Of a stretch of 64,000 nucleotides of DNA, positions 46,990-58,420 are shown piece by piece (within the stretch, counting starts at the first letter, position 1; every line of letters begins with the position of its first letter). Source of the DNA: Neocallimastix lanati (nom. inval.). Taxonomy: Eukaryota; Neocallimastigomycota; Neocallimastigomycetes; Neocallimastigales; Neocallimastigaceae. The notes beneath the pieces are model-generated. The model saw only the letters and a list, made by a program, of their open reading frames with translations, did no database searches and was not told the DNA's origin. The stretch lies in NCBI GenBank assembly GCA_016946835.1, contig JACVTC010000042.1:1153501-1217500 (forward strand). Reading direction: 5' to 3'. Made by a program: the position numbers and the translations under genes.

Positions 46990-48260
46990 ATGTTTTTATT
47001 TAATTATTTAATTAATTCCATTATTATAATTTCTCTTTTTACTTCATTTTTTTCTTTGGGATAAAAAAAAAATAAAATCTGAGTTTTCTTTAGCAATAAG
47101 AATAACTTTAACAATATAATTCTTTATTTGTGCATTAAAATGTGCATAAACTATTATAACTAATTTAAAATTTATATTATCAATTTTATTCACTGGAATT
47201 CTTTCTTTTAATTGTGATTTTCTAAAATTTCCCACATTATTTCGACATATTTTTTTGTCACTTTCAACATTTCATTGGAATATTTTATCAAATCATAAAA
47301 AATTTTATTTTCGCTTCATCTTTTTAAAGCAAATGTTAATTTTTTTAAATTCTTTATTTGGAATGTTTCTCAAGCTAGTTATTTTTTGAATATAAATCAT
47401 CTTTAAATAACCATAATTTTCTAATTCTTATTTGAAATCCTCTATGAAATTAATTTCTAATTCAATTTGAATATTATGTACTCAGTAATTATTTATTTTT
47501 ATTTCAATCTTATATCCATTTATTAATTCTCAAATATTTTATTTTACACTAACAATATCCTAATTATATATTCTTTTCAAATCATCGTAATGTCCTTATT
47601 TGTTACAATAATTTTCAATGCTATTCGAATTTAATGTACTCAAACTGGCCATGGATTAAAACTTTTTTAATTATATCCATTATGCCTACGCTATAAATCA
47701 TCAAAGTTTAATTCCTTATTTTTACTTCATAAATCTAAATCTTCTTGATCCGTAAATCCAAAATATTGATAATATTTTTTATCATTTAATATTATATATT
47801 CCATAGAACAATTTAATGTTGACTCAGAAAAATCCTTTGCAATTGGTACTATTTCTGTCATTTAAGTAAAGGATAAATAAGAATTAAAAAATGTAGATAA
47901 TCGTCGCTTCTTTTTACTCCAAATTTATGCATCAATAAAAGAAAAATTTTTTTACTAGTCTCTAAATATAAATTATTTAAATTTTTATATATTTGATCAC
48001 CATATTCATTTGATATTTAAGAATTAGGATTTAGTAATATCTTCTATCAGTGCTTCATTAATTGAAGGTAAATAGTTGTTTAAAATTACAAAATAATTAA
48101 CATTTTTTGATAAATTTAAATAAATGGTGTGATATTTTTCTTGAAAATTTTTAAACTGATTAATTTCGTTTCCTTTGGAAACCTTTAATGTATCAAATAT
48201 TAATTTTGAATCCATTTTTTTAATATAATACAATACTAACATTGCTATTATTGAGTTTTT
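46990..48260 (-). pseudogene. Decayed AAA/PD-(D/E)XK gene, third copy
   Basis: Fragments of the same family in order on the minus strand. N-terminal SIIAMLVLYYIKKMDSKLIFDTLKVSKGNEINQFKNFQEKYHTIYLNLSKNV is at 48080-48250. Middle pieces matching YYKYFGFT, NTWSV-like and YWSQ-like regions lie at 47560-47870. A C-terminal piece is at 47044-47235. The Walker A region is lost: the frame begins at a long A run (minus strand) at 48256-48280. Stops and frameshifts are frequent. Confidence 0.75.
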
Positions 48261-48535
48261 TTTTTTTTTTTTTTTTTTTATAATAGTTCAAATGTAATTT
48301 TCTCTTTTTATTTATTATATGAATCAGATAATAATATATTTGTATATAAAAAAATATAAAAATATTATAAAAAAAATAAAATATAAAATTCGAAAAATAA
48401 ATAATGAAAATATATGGATCACCGAAAAATTGTATAGTGTATTATTCTAAAAAAAAAAAATAAGTAATATGCATTAATAATTTCTTATATTAAAATTAAT
48501 TAATAAAAATAAAATTTAAATATTGAAATTATTGA

Positions 48536-48845
48536 ATTTGATTTTCCAAAGAGGAATTTCGATTCTTTTTTGGTAACATGAACTTATATTGTGATATCGA
48601 CTCTAGCACTCCTTGCTTGCTTAACTGTTTTTATTAGCATTGGCGCTCCTGATAACTGTATTTTTATGTTTACTAAATAGGAACCATTGGTGATTCCAAA
48701 CTGTTAAACATTATTTCTTTTTAAGAAAACTGCTGTTTTCTCAAGAAGTTGGATTCCTGATATAGTTATAAATGTTATTCTGACATCCACAAAGTTATTC
48801 CACTAGGTTTTATTCTTATTTCTTTTATTTTTGCGTCTTCCATCA
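48536..48845 (-). repeat. Conserved intergenic module, copy 2
   Basis: The partner of 43140-43455; the two remain clearly alignable although the coding copies beside them are more decayed. It lies upstream of the third AAA copy. Confidence 0.7.
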
Positions 48846-49430
48846 TGTAGTATAATTAAAAATTTTGGAACTTTCCAATTCACTAGAATTTTGAATATCT
48901 AAACTATTAATACTTTCATTATCTATACTAGAATATTCATTACTACTTGTATTTCCATTTTCACTTATTCTAATTGAATTTTCAACGCCATTATTAACAA
49001 TACCATTATTTCTATTAAAATTAATCAACTTATTTTCTTCCTTAGTAACCGAACTATTTTCTGAATTATTATTACTATTGCAAGAATTATTATTAAAGTT
49101 TTCTTTATTAATTTTTATGAATATAAAAATTATAGTAGGAAAAACAAAATCTTAATTATCTAAAATTTTGTTTCTCAATTCATTAAAAAATGGAATATTT
49201 CATTAATCAATTTTCAATGTTCTATATTGATTTTATTACAACAAAGAAAGTGTTCACTGTAAAAATAGCATCTCAATTTAAGAATATTATTAGTAAGTGT
49301 CCAAATTCAATTCGAATTTTTTTATTTTTTCAAAACAACATATTTGAACTATTGTACAATCTGCTGATAGTGTTGTATAATAATCAGTTTCTGAGAATAT
49401 TTCATGTATATTAGTTTCTTACATGTTCTG
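48846..49430 (-). pseudogene. Unidentified coding fragments with an Asn/Ser-rich C-terminal tail
   Basis: The minus-strand frame ending near 48846 reads FVFPTIIFIFIK, then an Asn/Ser-rich tail (NFNNNSCNSNNNSENSS..INSLDIQNSSELESSKIFNYTT), like a last membrane segment and cytoplasmic tail. Upstream, around 49200-49400, another minus-strand stretch reads ETDYYTTLSADCTIVQICCFEK followed by an in-frame stop. I do not recognise the family. It may be the end of a membrane receptor-like gene, now broken, or exons separated by an intron. Confidence 0.35.
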
Positions 49431-49639
49431 AGCAAGATATAATTTCATATAAGAAAAGATTAATAAAACTAATATAACTGTTGTATAATCTTTTTATTTA
49501 AATTACTTCAATAAGAAAATTAAATTAATACAAGGAAAAAAAAAAATTTTTTTTAATTTAATTATATAAGACAAGTAAGTGCTTCCCTACCACATATTGA
49601 TATATAAGAAGCCAAGGATTAAAACACCATTTCCAATCA

Positions 49640-50450
49640 GACAACCAATACTTACAAGGAGTGCAATGGAAGACGTGGTGATGACGGATGCGTACCCTGC
49701 GAAGTACAAAAGAAGTATCCCAATTGTTCAATGGTCAAATGGGGGGGATGTAGAATCATTTATTAATAAGTTAAAAAGGTACTTTGGTTGACATCAGAAG
49801 TACTACCAAACAGAGTCCATGGTCATGTCGTACTCATTTGAGGACCACTTATAGGGAACAGCTAAGAAGTTGTACCAAATAGACGAAGTATTCAAAAAAA
49901 GGGATGATCCGTACCACAAAGATTGATGAATAAGTTGCTACAAGAATTTGAAAGGAACGAACGTTAGAAGACGTAAAAACTACTATTCTTAAACTTAGGC
50001 AAGAATGGGATAAAGCCTATGAATACCTCTCGGAGTTAAACAGACTAAGCAGAATACTTCAGCTTTCAGATGAAACTAAAAGATTATTATTATTACTGGT
50101 ACAACAAAGTGTGACTCTCGGTTCGGGAAGCTTTTTTACGACCTTTGCTGCTGAGAAACAAACCTTAAAAGGATATGTTTACGTCTTTAAAAAGGTGTGA
50201 TAACTTTCCTGCAGATTACAAAGATGATTGCTTAAGAAAGATACGAAAATATAACCGCAAAAGAAAGATTGCCATCATGGCCCTGCTAGGAATGATGAAA
50301 ACCTGCGAATACCCTCCCAAGGACATCAACGCCAAGGGAAGGAAGAACAGCGATAATTGCCGAGGCGATAAAAAGAGATTTTTCGTAGAAGAGAGTCTAA
50401 CTAGGCAAAACAATTCTGATAAAAAGAAAAAAAAAAAAAAATAAATGATA
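49640..50450 (+). pseudogene. Dead Ty3/gypsy gag (family A-related)
   Basis: A plus-strand start at 49667 reads MEDVVMTDAYPAKYKRSIPIVQWSNGGDVESFINKLKRYFG, then a stop. The homology continues through many stops to KIAIMALLGMM..PPKDINAKGRKNSDNCRGDKK near 50260-50390, the same words as in the gag remnant at 3497-3763. An A run at 50428-50442 ends the readable part. Confidence 0.75.
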
Positions 50451-51730
50451 ACCACCAGTAAATGGTAAAGATGAGAGTATGAGATCAAGGGAAAGACAAA
50501 AATTACTATAAGGACTCGCGTACAGGGTAGTAATCATCAAGACAACACACTTCTTTATGAAAGATGGATCTGAGTATGACGAGTTTGTGCCTGAAGCTAA
50601 AATAAACATAACCTTTCGTACCAAAGAAGGGTTCCAAAAAATTTAAATGTGCAGTAGGATACCGGTTTCACAGATCAATATGACTCCACCCGCAGTTAGC
50701 CAAGGAGATGGGATTCGAGATAGAAGATCGTCCTTTTGACATTTACTACTGTTGCTGGCAAAGTGCTGATACTTAAAGAATGAGATCATCAGATATATAA
50801 ATTTATATTATTGAAAAAAAAAAATTAATTAATGAATTTATAAAAATATTTTTTTAAATAAAAAAATTTTATTAATGAATTTATAAAAATATTTTTTTAA
50901 ATAAAAAAAAAAAAAAATTAATTATATACTTAAAGAATGAAATAATCTGATTAATTCACCAACAATTCATTGAACCTTCTTGTTCAGAATGGTTCATCCC
51001 CAATTATCTTGGTACCAAAACCAAAACCGAAAATTGGTGTTTATGTATAGATTATTGAGGAGTAAATGATTGAACTGAAAAAAAGGATGCTTATCCAGAT
51101 TCCAGTGCTAATGAATTTTTTTTTTTTTTTTTTTTTAAATGGAGCTATTATCTTTACAATAATGGTAATTTATTCGGGATATCCCCAAAAAAAAAATTGG
51201 AAGAAGATAGCATAGAAATAACGACTTTTTAACTAATAGATTCAAAAATTACCAATTTAAAGTTATGCCATTTTTGGATTAAACTGGTACTTAAAACTAG
51301 CTTCCAATGTGAAATGAATCGAATTTTATTTCCTCTCATTTGGTAATTGTATTTTCCAACTTTTATTGATGATATCCTCATTTTCTCCAAAAAAGTATTG
51401 AAGAACACATATTGAACACATTCAACAAGTATTATAAATCTTCAAGGAAAATGACCTTTTAAAAAATTAACAATGAACAAAGGCACTTTATGCCAACCGA
51501 AGTAGATGTTATTGGTCATAGAGTGACCATCTGAAGGACTAAAGCTAATTGATAAGTATGGTTGAAGCTATTCGGAATTTGGAAAGCTCCTCTTCTAGAC
51601 GTTCATGAACTTCACTTCTTCTTAGGATCAGTGGGATGGGATATTTTATCGCGATTTCAATTCCGAACTACCCTGCTCAAATCACTGCTCCTACTTAATA
51701 TACTATCACTAAATATAGTAAGTATTATAT
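50451..51730 (+). pseudogene. Dead Ty3/gypsy pol remnant, mainly reverse transcriptase
   Basis: Protein-like text is spread over all three plus frames: EMGFEIEDRPFDIYY near 50705 (possibly the protease end), a region near 51000-51060 resembling the RT start, FKVMPF near 51260, then DDILIF-like and SIEEHIEHIQQ near 51370-51430 and a GHRV-like word near 51520. Several A/T runs and deletions interrupt it. The RT order is right for Ty3/gypsy, but nothing is intact. Confidence 0.65.
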
Positions 51731-51759
51731 CTGTAATAGTTTATTTCTTTTTTAGATGA

Positions 51760-53047
51760 TATATCACTTAACAAGGAAAGAAAAAAGAAAAAAATTGTTT
51801 TTTTTTTAAAATGTTATGCATAAAATACATAAAATAAATGGAATGTATGGTATCAATAAGAAGTTTAATGTATACTATACTCTAATGTTATTACTGATAA
51901 ATACTATAATTAATAAAACATTTATTATAGATGTGAAATAATTTATATATATCATAAAAATAAATTATTCTAAATATACTTTTTTTATAATTATATCATG
52001 CATTTCATTAAAATACTATATTAATTATTCCAAAAGATAAAATAATAACAAATAAAATAACTAAGGTTATTCATTTTTTTAATTAAGGCTTACTATCATA
52101 TCATATTAAATTTTTATGGTTTACAATAGGATGAATTAATTTAAATAAGGTGTAATAATTTTAATTAAAGTCATATTCAATAAAATAATTTTTATTTATA
52201 TTATTAATTTTTTATTTTTTTTTTTTTATATTTCTTTTTTAATATTTAAAATATTAATTTTTTTTTTTCTGTTGCATTGTTAATTTCAATATTTTATTTT
52301 ATTAATAATATTAATATTTTATTTTTATTAACATTATTATATTTTTTTTTATTAATATTAATAATTTATTTTGTTAATATAAATATTTTACTTCGTTAAT
52401 AGCACTACTATTTTATACTTTAGTATTTTATTTTAAATTATTATGAAAATAGTTTAAAGTTTATAAATTAAACTAAAGAATTTATATTTTATGCTAAAAT
52501 AATAAGATAAATTCATGATTATATATCTATAATTATTCTAATAAAAATATATTATTATTAATTATTTTATTTTAATTTTTTTTTTTTGATAGTATTTATA
52601 TAATTATTTATTAATTTTATTTTATTTTTCTTTTTTTATTATTGAAAATATCATCTTTTATACTATAACATTATTAATATTAATATATTATTTTATTGAC
52701 ATCAATATCTTTATTTTTATTATCATTATTAACATTAATTTTTTATTAATAGCACTACTTCATACTTTAAACTATTATTAATAATAATTTAATATAAAGT
52801 AGTAAAATTTTTATATTGGAAAAAGAAAAACATTAAAAGTTTTATTAGAATAATTTTAGATAAAATATAAAATTTTTTTTTTTTTTTTTTTTATTTTTTT
52901 ATGTTAAAATAATATATCTATAATTATTCAAATAAAAATTTTTTTATTTTGGGCTATTTTTATTGATAGAAATATTTATATAAATATTTATTAATTTATA
53001 AAATGTTTATATTGCGCCACATTTAAAATATTTATGTAATAGGCTAC
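51760..53047. other. AT-rich noncoding stretch
   Basis: Dominated by T-runs and TTATTAAT words; no gene or clear repeat. The part near 53000-53047 (GCGCCACATTT) leads into the inverted-repeat candidate. Confidence 0.6.
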
Positions 53048-53100
53048 GGGGGTGTGTCATTTCGAAAATTTTTATTACATAAATTTGTATTTTGTTGTAT
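53048..53100. repeat. Left arm of a possible inverted-repeat pair
   Basis: About 53 bp (landmark CATTTCGAAAATTTTTATTA) matches the reverse complement of 57636-57688 with only a few mismatches. The pair encloses a minisatellite and the MULE-type pseudogene at 55563-56908, as terminal inverted repeats of a Mutator-like element would. No target duplication was identified. Confidence 0.55.
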
Positions 53101-53379
53101 TGTATTTCGGAAAACATGGCGTATTATAATGTGATAAATAAATAAATGAATAAATAAATTATAATTGAATAAATAAATTTTTAAATAATAATAAAAATAA
53201 TTAAGACAAACGTTTATTATGACTAAAAAAATTTTTTTTAGAAAATTAAATAAAAATATATATATATAAATAATTACTACATATATAAAATAATTATTAT
53301 ATTTTTTTTATTTTATTTTAAATATTATTAATTATTATTAATACATTAATACCTTGTTTATATTATCAACAGAAAATGC

Positions 53380-54740
53380 AGATTGAATAAAATAAAATAT
53401 AATAAAATAAAATAAAAAGTAGATTATTAAATAAGAAAGTACAGATTGAATAAAATAAAATAAAATAAAATAAAATAAATAAATAAAATAAAATAAAATA
53501 AAATAAAATAAAATAAAATAAAATAAAATAAAATAAAATAAAATAAAATAAAATAAAATAAAATAAAATAAAATAAAATAAAATAAAATAAAATAAAATA
53601 AAATAAAATAAAATAAAATAAAATAAAATAAAATAAAATAAAATAAAATAAAATAAAATAAAATAAAATAAAATAAAATAAAATAAAATAAAATAAAATA
53701 AAATAAAATAAAATAAAATAAAATAAAATAAAATAAAATAAAATAAAATAAAATAAAATAAAATAAAATAAAATAAAATAAAATAAAATAAAATAAAATA
53801 AAATAAAATAAAATAAAATAAAATAAAATAAAATAAAATAAAATAAAATAAAATAAAATAAAATAAAATAAATAAATAAAATAAAATAAAATAAAATAAA
53901 ATAAAATAAAATAAAATAAAATAAAATAAAATAAAATAAAATAAAATAAAATAAAATAAAATAAAATAAAATAAAATAAAATAAAATAAAATAAAATAAA
54001 ATAAAATAAAATAAAATAAAATAAAATAAAATAAAATAAAATAAAATAAAATAAAATAAAATAAAATAAAATAAAATAAAATAAATAAATAAAATAAAAT
54101 AAAATAAAATAAAATATTATAAAATAAAATAAAATAAAATGAATAGTAGAAACATAAATATAAGTACAGATTGAATAAAATAAAATAAAATAAAATAAAA
54201 TGAATAGTAGAAACATAAATATAAGTACAGATTGAATAAAATAAAATAAAATAAAATAAAATGAATAGTAGAAACATAAATATAAGTACAGATTGAATAA
54301 AATAAAATAAAATAAAATAAAATGAATAGTAGAAACATAAATATAAGTACAGATTGAATAAAATAAAATAAAATAAAATAAAATGAATAGTAGAAACATA
54401 AATATAAGTACAGATTGAATAAAATAAAATAAAATAAAAATAAAATAAAATAAAATAAAATAAAATAAAATAAAATAAAATAAAATAAAATAAAATAAAA
54501 TAAAATAAAATAAAATAAAATAAAATAAAATAAAATAAAATAAATAGTAGAATATTAAAAGTAGAATATGAATATAAAGTACAGATTGAATAAAATAAAA
54601 TAAAATAAAATAAAATAAAATAAAATAAAATAAAATAAAATAAAATATTATAAAATAAAATAAAATAAAATAAAATAAAAATATAATAAAATAAAATAAA
54701 ATAAAATAAAATAAAATAAATATATAATAAAATAAAATAT
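53380..54740 (-). repeat. Minisatellite array, copy 3, with a long pentanucleotide expansion
   Basis: Positions 53443-54112 are almost pure (AAAAT)n, over 130 pentamers with two AAATAAATAAA interruptions. Then 54139-54443 has five nearly identical 61-bp units (GAATAGTAGAAACATAAATA + TAAGTACAGATTG + (AATAA)n), followed by further expansions with a GTAGAATATGAATATAAAGT unit near 54560. It is the reverse complement of the unit at 34.8-37.6 kb and 63.0-64.0 kb. Confidence 0.95.
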
Positions 54741-55562
54741 AATAATTATTTTATATATATAGGAATCTTATATATTTTAATTTTTTTCATTTATTTTTCT
54801 AAAAAAAAAAAAAATTAGTTATAATAACGTTTGTCTTTTAATTATTATATTTTATTATAGTAAATAAAAAAATTTAAATGAAAAGTAAATAATTTTAATT
54901 ATTTATAATTCATATTTTCATAAACGTTATATATATATATATATATTAATTTAAATGATATAAGAATTAAAAATTAAAACAATAAGAGTTGAATAATTGA
55001 TCCTATTAAAATAATTAATTATTTGCATAGTAATATTTATAATGTTTGATCAATATGAATCAATTATTATTAAAATATAATAATAACAATTATAATTTTA
55101 ATAAAATAATAAAAATCTTTTATTGAATTTAATATTTTTAATACCATAATTAATTTTGAAAAGTATATTGATATTAATAAAATTTATAATTATATAATAT
55201 TGATATTGATATTAATAAAATTTACAATTATATAATATTGATATTGATATTAATAAAATTTATAATTATATAATATTGATATTGATATTAATAAAATTTA
55301 TAATTATATAATATTGATATTGATATTAATAAAATTTTAACTAGTATCAAATAAATCGGTTTTAGTTATAAATTACTTAATAAAAATAACTAAAAGATAA
55401 TTTCTATTAAGATTATTAAATAAACACAATAGGTAAATAAATTTGTATTTTTCTAGCATTTTTTTAAATTAAGATTATTTAATTATTATTTAAATGATTA
55501 TAAATATAAATTTAAAATAAATAAATTTTTATTTTTCTAGCATTTTTTTAAATTAAGATTAT
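54741..55562. repeat. AT-rich stretch with a 38-bp tandem repeat
   Basis: At 55170-55338 there are about 4.5 copies of a 38-bp unit (GATATTAATAAAATTTATAA..TATTGATATT) starting at 55170, 55208, 55246, 55284 and 55322. The rest is noncoding A+T sequence; 55440-55560 contains a near-duplicate AAATTTTTATTTTTCTAGCA segment. Confidence 0.85.
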
Positions 55563-56908
55563 TTATTTTAAATTAATATTTATATCGTTTAAATCAATTA
55601 AACATTCTTTCCATAATTTAATTAATTCATTTCTGTTGCATCCATTATAAAATAAATTTATTTCCTTACTTTTGTAATTTTCAATTAAAATTTTAATTTC
55701 ATCAGTCGCACTAAATATTTTTTGCTTTTTTTTCCAATTTCCTTTAGTTCTCCTTTGATAATCATTATAAGATAAGTTTTCTTCTTCTTTTAATATATAT
55801 ATTAATTTATAAAATAAAGGTTTATTTGGAAATATATTATTTAAGTAGCTATTATAAGATTCTGATGCATTGTTTGTTAAATGCTCTATATTTTCATAAT
55901 AATTCCAATTATTAACATTATACTTAAGTAAATAATTTTTATTAAAATATTCTAAAAATTGCAGAAAATTATTATATTTTTTTTTTTTTTGACAAATTCT
56001 TTTTATTATAATATAAATATCAAATATATAGTTAGGGTTTATAAACGGTAAGTTCGAAATAGCTTTATAATAAATTTATACATCATTATTATTCTTCACT
56101 TCATGATAACATAATATATTTTTTTGTTTTTCTAATGATCTTTTGTAATGCCAAACACAATATTTAATATTTATATTGGGAAAAACTTTTTTTGCGGCAT
56201 TAGATATACCTTGTTCAAAATCACAATGAAAATTAATTGTAGTAATTAATGTATTACTCCTAAATTTATTTGCATTTTTTTTTATTTCTTTAAATAATGT
56301 TTCATATGTAGATTGTTTTTTATTTTTTAATATAGAAATGGAAGTACTGTAAAGCATATTAAATTCCCCAACATAAGTTCTTGTTATAAATAACTGATAA
56401 CTAAATTTCGGTGCTGCATAAAATGTACCGTCCGCAAATATATTTTTATGATAATTCGAAAATAAATATGCTTGGAATGGTGATTGAAAGATTATTAGAT
56501 CAGTATTTTTAAATATCATAAAATTTTCATTTCTTTTAGTTTTATAATATTCTGATTCAATGGGAATATCATCAAAACCTTTTATGTTTGGAGGAAATTG
56601 TTTATTTATATTCTAGGAATTGAATTTTTCTTAATTTCTTCCTTAATTTTATGCTTTGCTACTGATATAGACACATCAATTTCTTTTTCGAGATGGTTAT
56701 GTAAACTTTCATATTTTAAAACCTCCTTTTTATCATTTAAAATAATTAAAGATTTACATTTATTTAAAGTCTTATATTCAGTGCATCTATAAATTTTTGA
56801 TTTATCTTTCCTTTGAAATGAAAAATTAAATTTGTGTTTTTTATTAATAATAATTTGTTCATTTCCTCGATTTGTTTCACTTATTTCAATTTCTATATTG
56901 TCTTCCAT
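55563..56908 (-). pseudogene. FLYWCH/MULE-type transposase-like gene, copy 2, with deletion and stop
   Basis: The N-domain (56606-56908) has FNFSFQRKDKSKIYRCTEYKTLNKCKSLIILNDKKEVLKYESLHNHLE, like a FLYWCH/WRKY-type zinc domain. The MULE domain (56076-56519) has DLIIFQSPFQAYLF, FADGTF (first Asp), INFHCDFEQG (second Asp) and KYCVWHYKRSLEK (CxxH). After an in-frame TAA near 56076 the same frame continues with LTNNASESYNSYLNN (expected Glu) and LWKECLIDLND, to a stop at 55563. About 35 residues present in the 37.8-kb copy are deleted near 56605, shifting the frame. A domesticated or split gene is less likely. Confidence 0.8.
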
Positions 56909-57635
56909 TAATAATTAAAATTTTTCAATAAAATATTTTAATAAATATACTTTTAAATGCTTTGAAACTTTTTTTTTTTTTTTAATATTTAAAATAATAA
57001 ACCTTTTTTTAATTAATTATATAATTATTTAAATAATTATTTAATTATTAATTATTTATTATTTCTTTATTTACTATTTTATTTATTTATTTTTATTTTT
57101 ATTTTTTATTTTTTTGTTTTATTTTATTTTTTTTATTTTTTAATGCTTAAAAAATAAATTTTTATTTATTTTTATTTTATTTTTTAATGTTTAAAAAAGA
57201 AGTTTTCTTATTTCTTATTTCTTATTTTTTTTTTTTTTTATTTTTTGATGCTTAAAAAATAAAATGTTTATTTATTTTTATTTTATTTTTCAATGTTAAA
57301 TAGAAATACCTAACCTAATTATTATTTATTGAAGTGTTGTATTTCGCCAAAAGTTGAATTTCGTCCAGTTAAATTTCGCCAAATTCTTGGTGGCTTATAA
57401 ATTTTCGTCATAAAATATCACCACATTTATTATTCACGCCATATTGTGAATATATGGCTTTTTAAAAATTGTAGAAAAAAGCCACAAAATTATGATACAA
57501 TTAGATATACGCCCCACGTAAGATTACGTGTTTGAAAATTTTTGAAAATTGTAATTTTATTTATTTAATTAATTAATAATTATTCATTAAATTTTTAATA
57601 AAATTAAGTGGCTTAAAATTAAAAATATTTAAGCC
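56909..57635. other. AT-rich flank, possibly the 5' side of a MULE-type element
   Basis: No gene. Positions 57340-57530 hold repeated motifs such as TTTCGCC, TTTCGTC, AGCCACAAAATTAT and CGCCCCACGTAAGATTACGTG. Similar words occur near 53090-53130 and 39180-39235, beside the other MULE-related loci. Confidence 0.45.
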
Positions 57636-57688
57636 ATACAACAAAATACAAATTTTTGTAATAAAAATTTTCGAAATGCACACTCCCC
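57636..57688. repeat. Right arm of the possible inverted-repeat pair
   Basis: Landmark AATAAAAATTTTCGAAATGC; the reverse complement matches 53048-53100. Outside it lies GGCTACATTTATTTTG; AATAGGCTAC also appears outside the left arm, in direct orientation. Confidence 0.55.
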
Positions 57689-57764
57689 AATAGGCTACAT
57701 TTATTTTGTTGACTATTCCATTTTTCGAAATGCAACTCTTCCAAAAAAAAAAAAAAAAAAAAAA

Positions 57765-57985
57765 AACTTTAATTATTTATAAAAATTTCTTGGTAAAGGA
57801 TAAATAGAAAATTTTAATTATAAAATTTTTTTTGGTAAAGGATAAATAGAAAATTTTATTTATAAATTTTTCTTGGTAAACTATATATAGAAAATTTTAA
57901 TTATAAAATTTCTTTGGTAAATGATATATTAGAAAATTATAATTATAAAATTTTCTTGGTAAAGAATATATTAGAAAATATTTGA
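57765..57985. repeat. Approximately 48-bp imperfect tandem repeat
   Basis: About five diverged copies of TTTTCTTGGTAAAGGATAAA + TAGAAAATTTTAATTATAAAA. No gene. Confidence 0.8.
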
Positions 57986-58070
57986 TTTTTTAAAAATTAT
58001 AAATTTTTTTTTTCTATATAAAATTTTATTTAACTTTATTTTTTTTTTTCATTGATATTTTTATTTGTGT

Positions 58071-58101
<31 letters not shown>

Positions 58102-58374
58102 GTTTATTTGTTTATATATTTATTTATTTATTTATTTGTTTATTTATTTATTTATATATTTATTTATTTATTTATATATTAATTTACTTTTATTAAAAAA
58201 CAAAATAATGAAAAATTAACGTTTGATTATTTAGATTTTAGATTAACTTGGATTTATATTAATTTTGAAGAATTAATTTTATATAGAAAAAAAAAATTTT
58301 AATTTTAAAAAACAAAGTTAAAATTATAAACAATTTATTTTTCTTTTTCTTTTTTTTTTCTTTTTTCCTTTCTT

Positions 58375-58420
<46 letters not shown>

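Noticed and set aside
49190-49414. 74-codon plus-strand frame
   Set aside because: The minus strand in the same place looks more protein-like; the plus frame has no supporting feature.
53338-54399. Long minus-strand open frames of 303 and 353 codons made of Phe-Ile-Leu-Phe-Tyr
   Set aside because: They are the translation of (AAAAT)n and its units. A pentamer repeat has no stop in several frames; there is no domain, start context or compositional sign of a gene.
54139-54443. Five regular 61-bp units resembling a CRISPR-like repeat-spacer array
   Set aside because: The whole unit, including the part between the fixed words, is the same in every copy, there are no unique spacers or cas genes, and the genome is eukaryotic. 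It is a minisatellite.
55563-56908. MULE-type gene as an intact spliced host gene
   Set aside because: The internal stop near 56076 is in frame with coding text on both sides and has no convincing splice sites, and the frame change near 56605 coincides with a deletion relative to the other copy.
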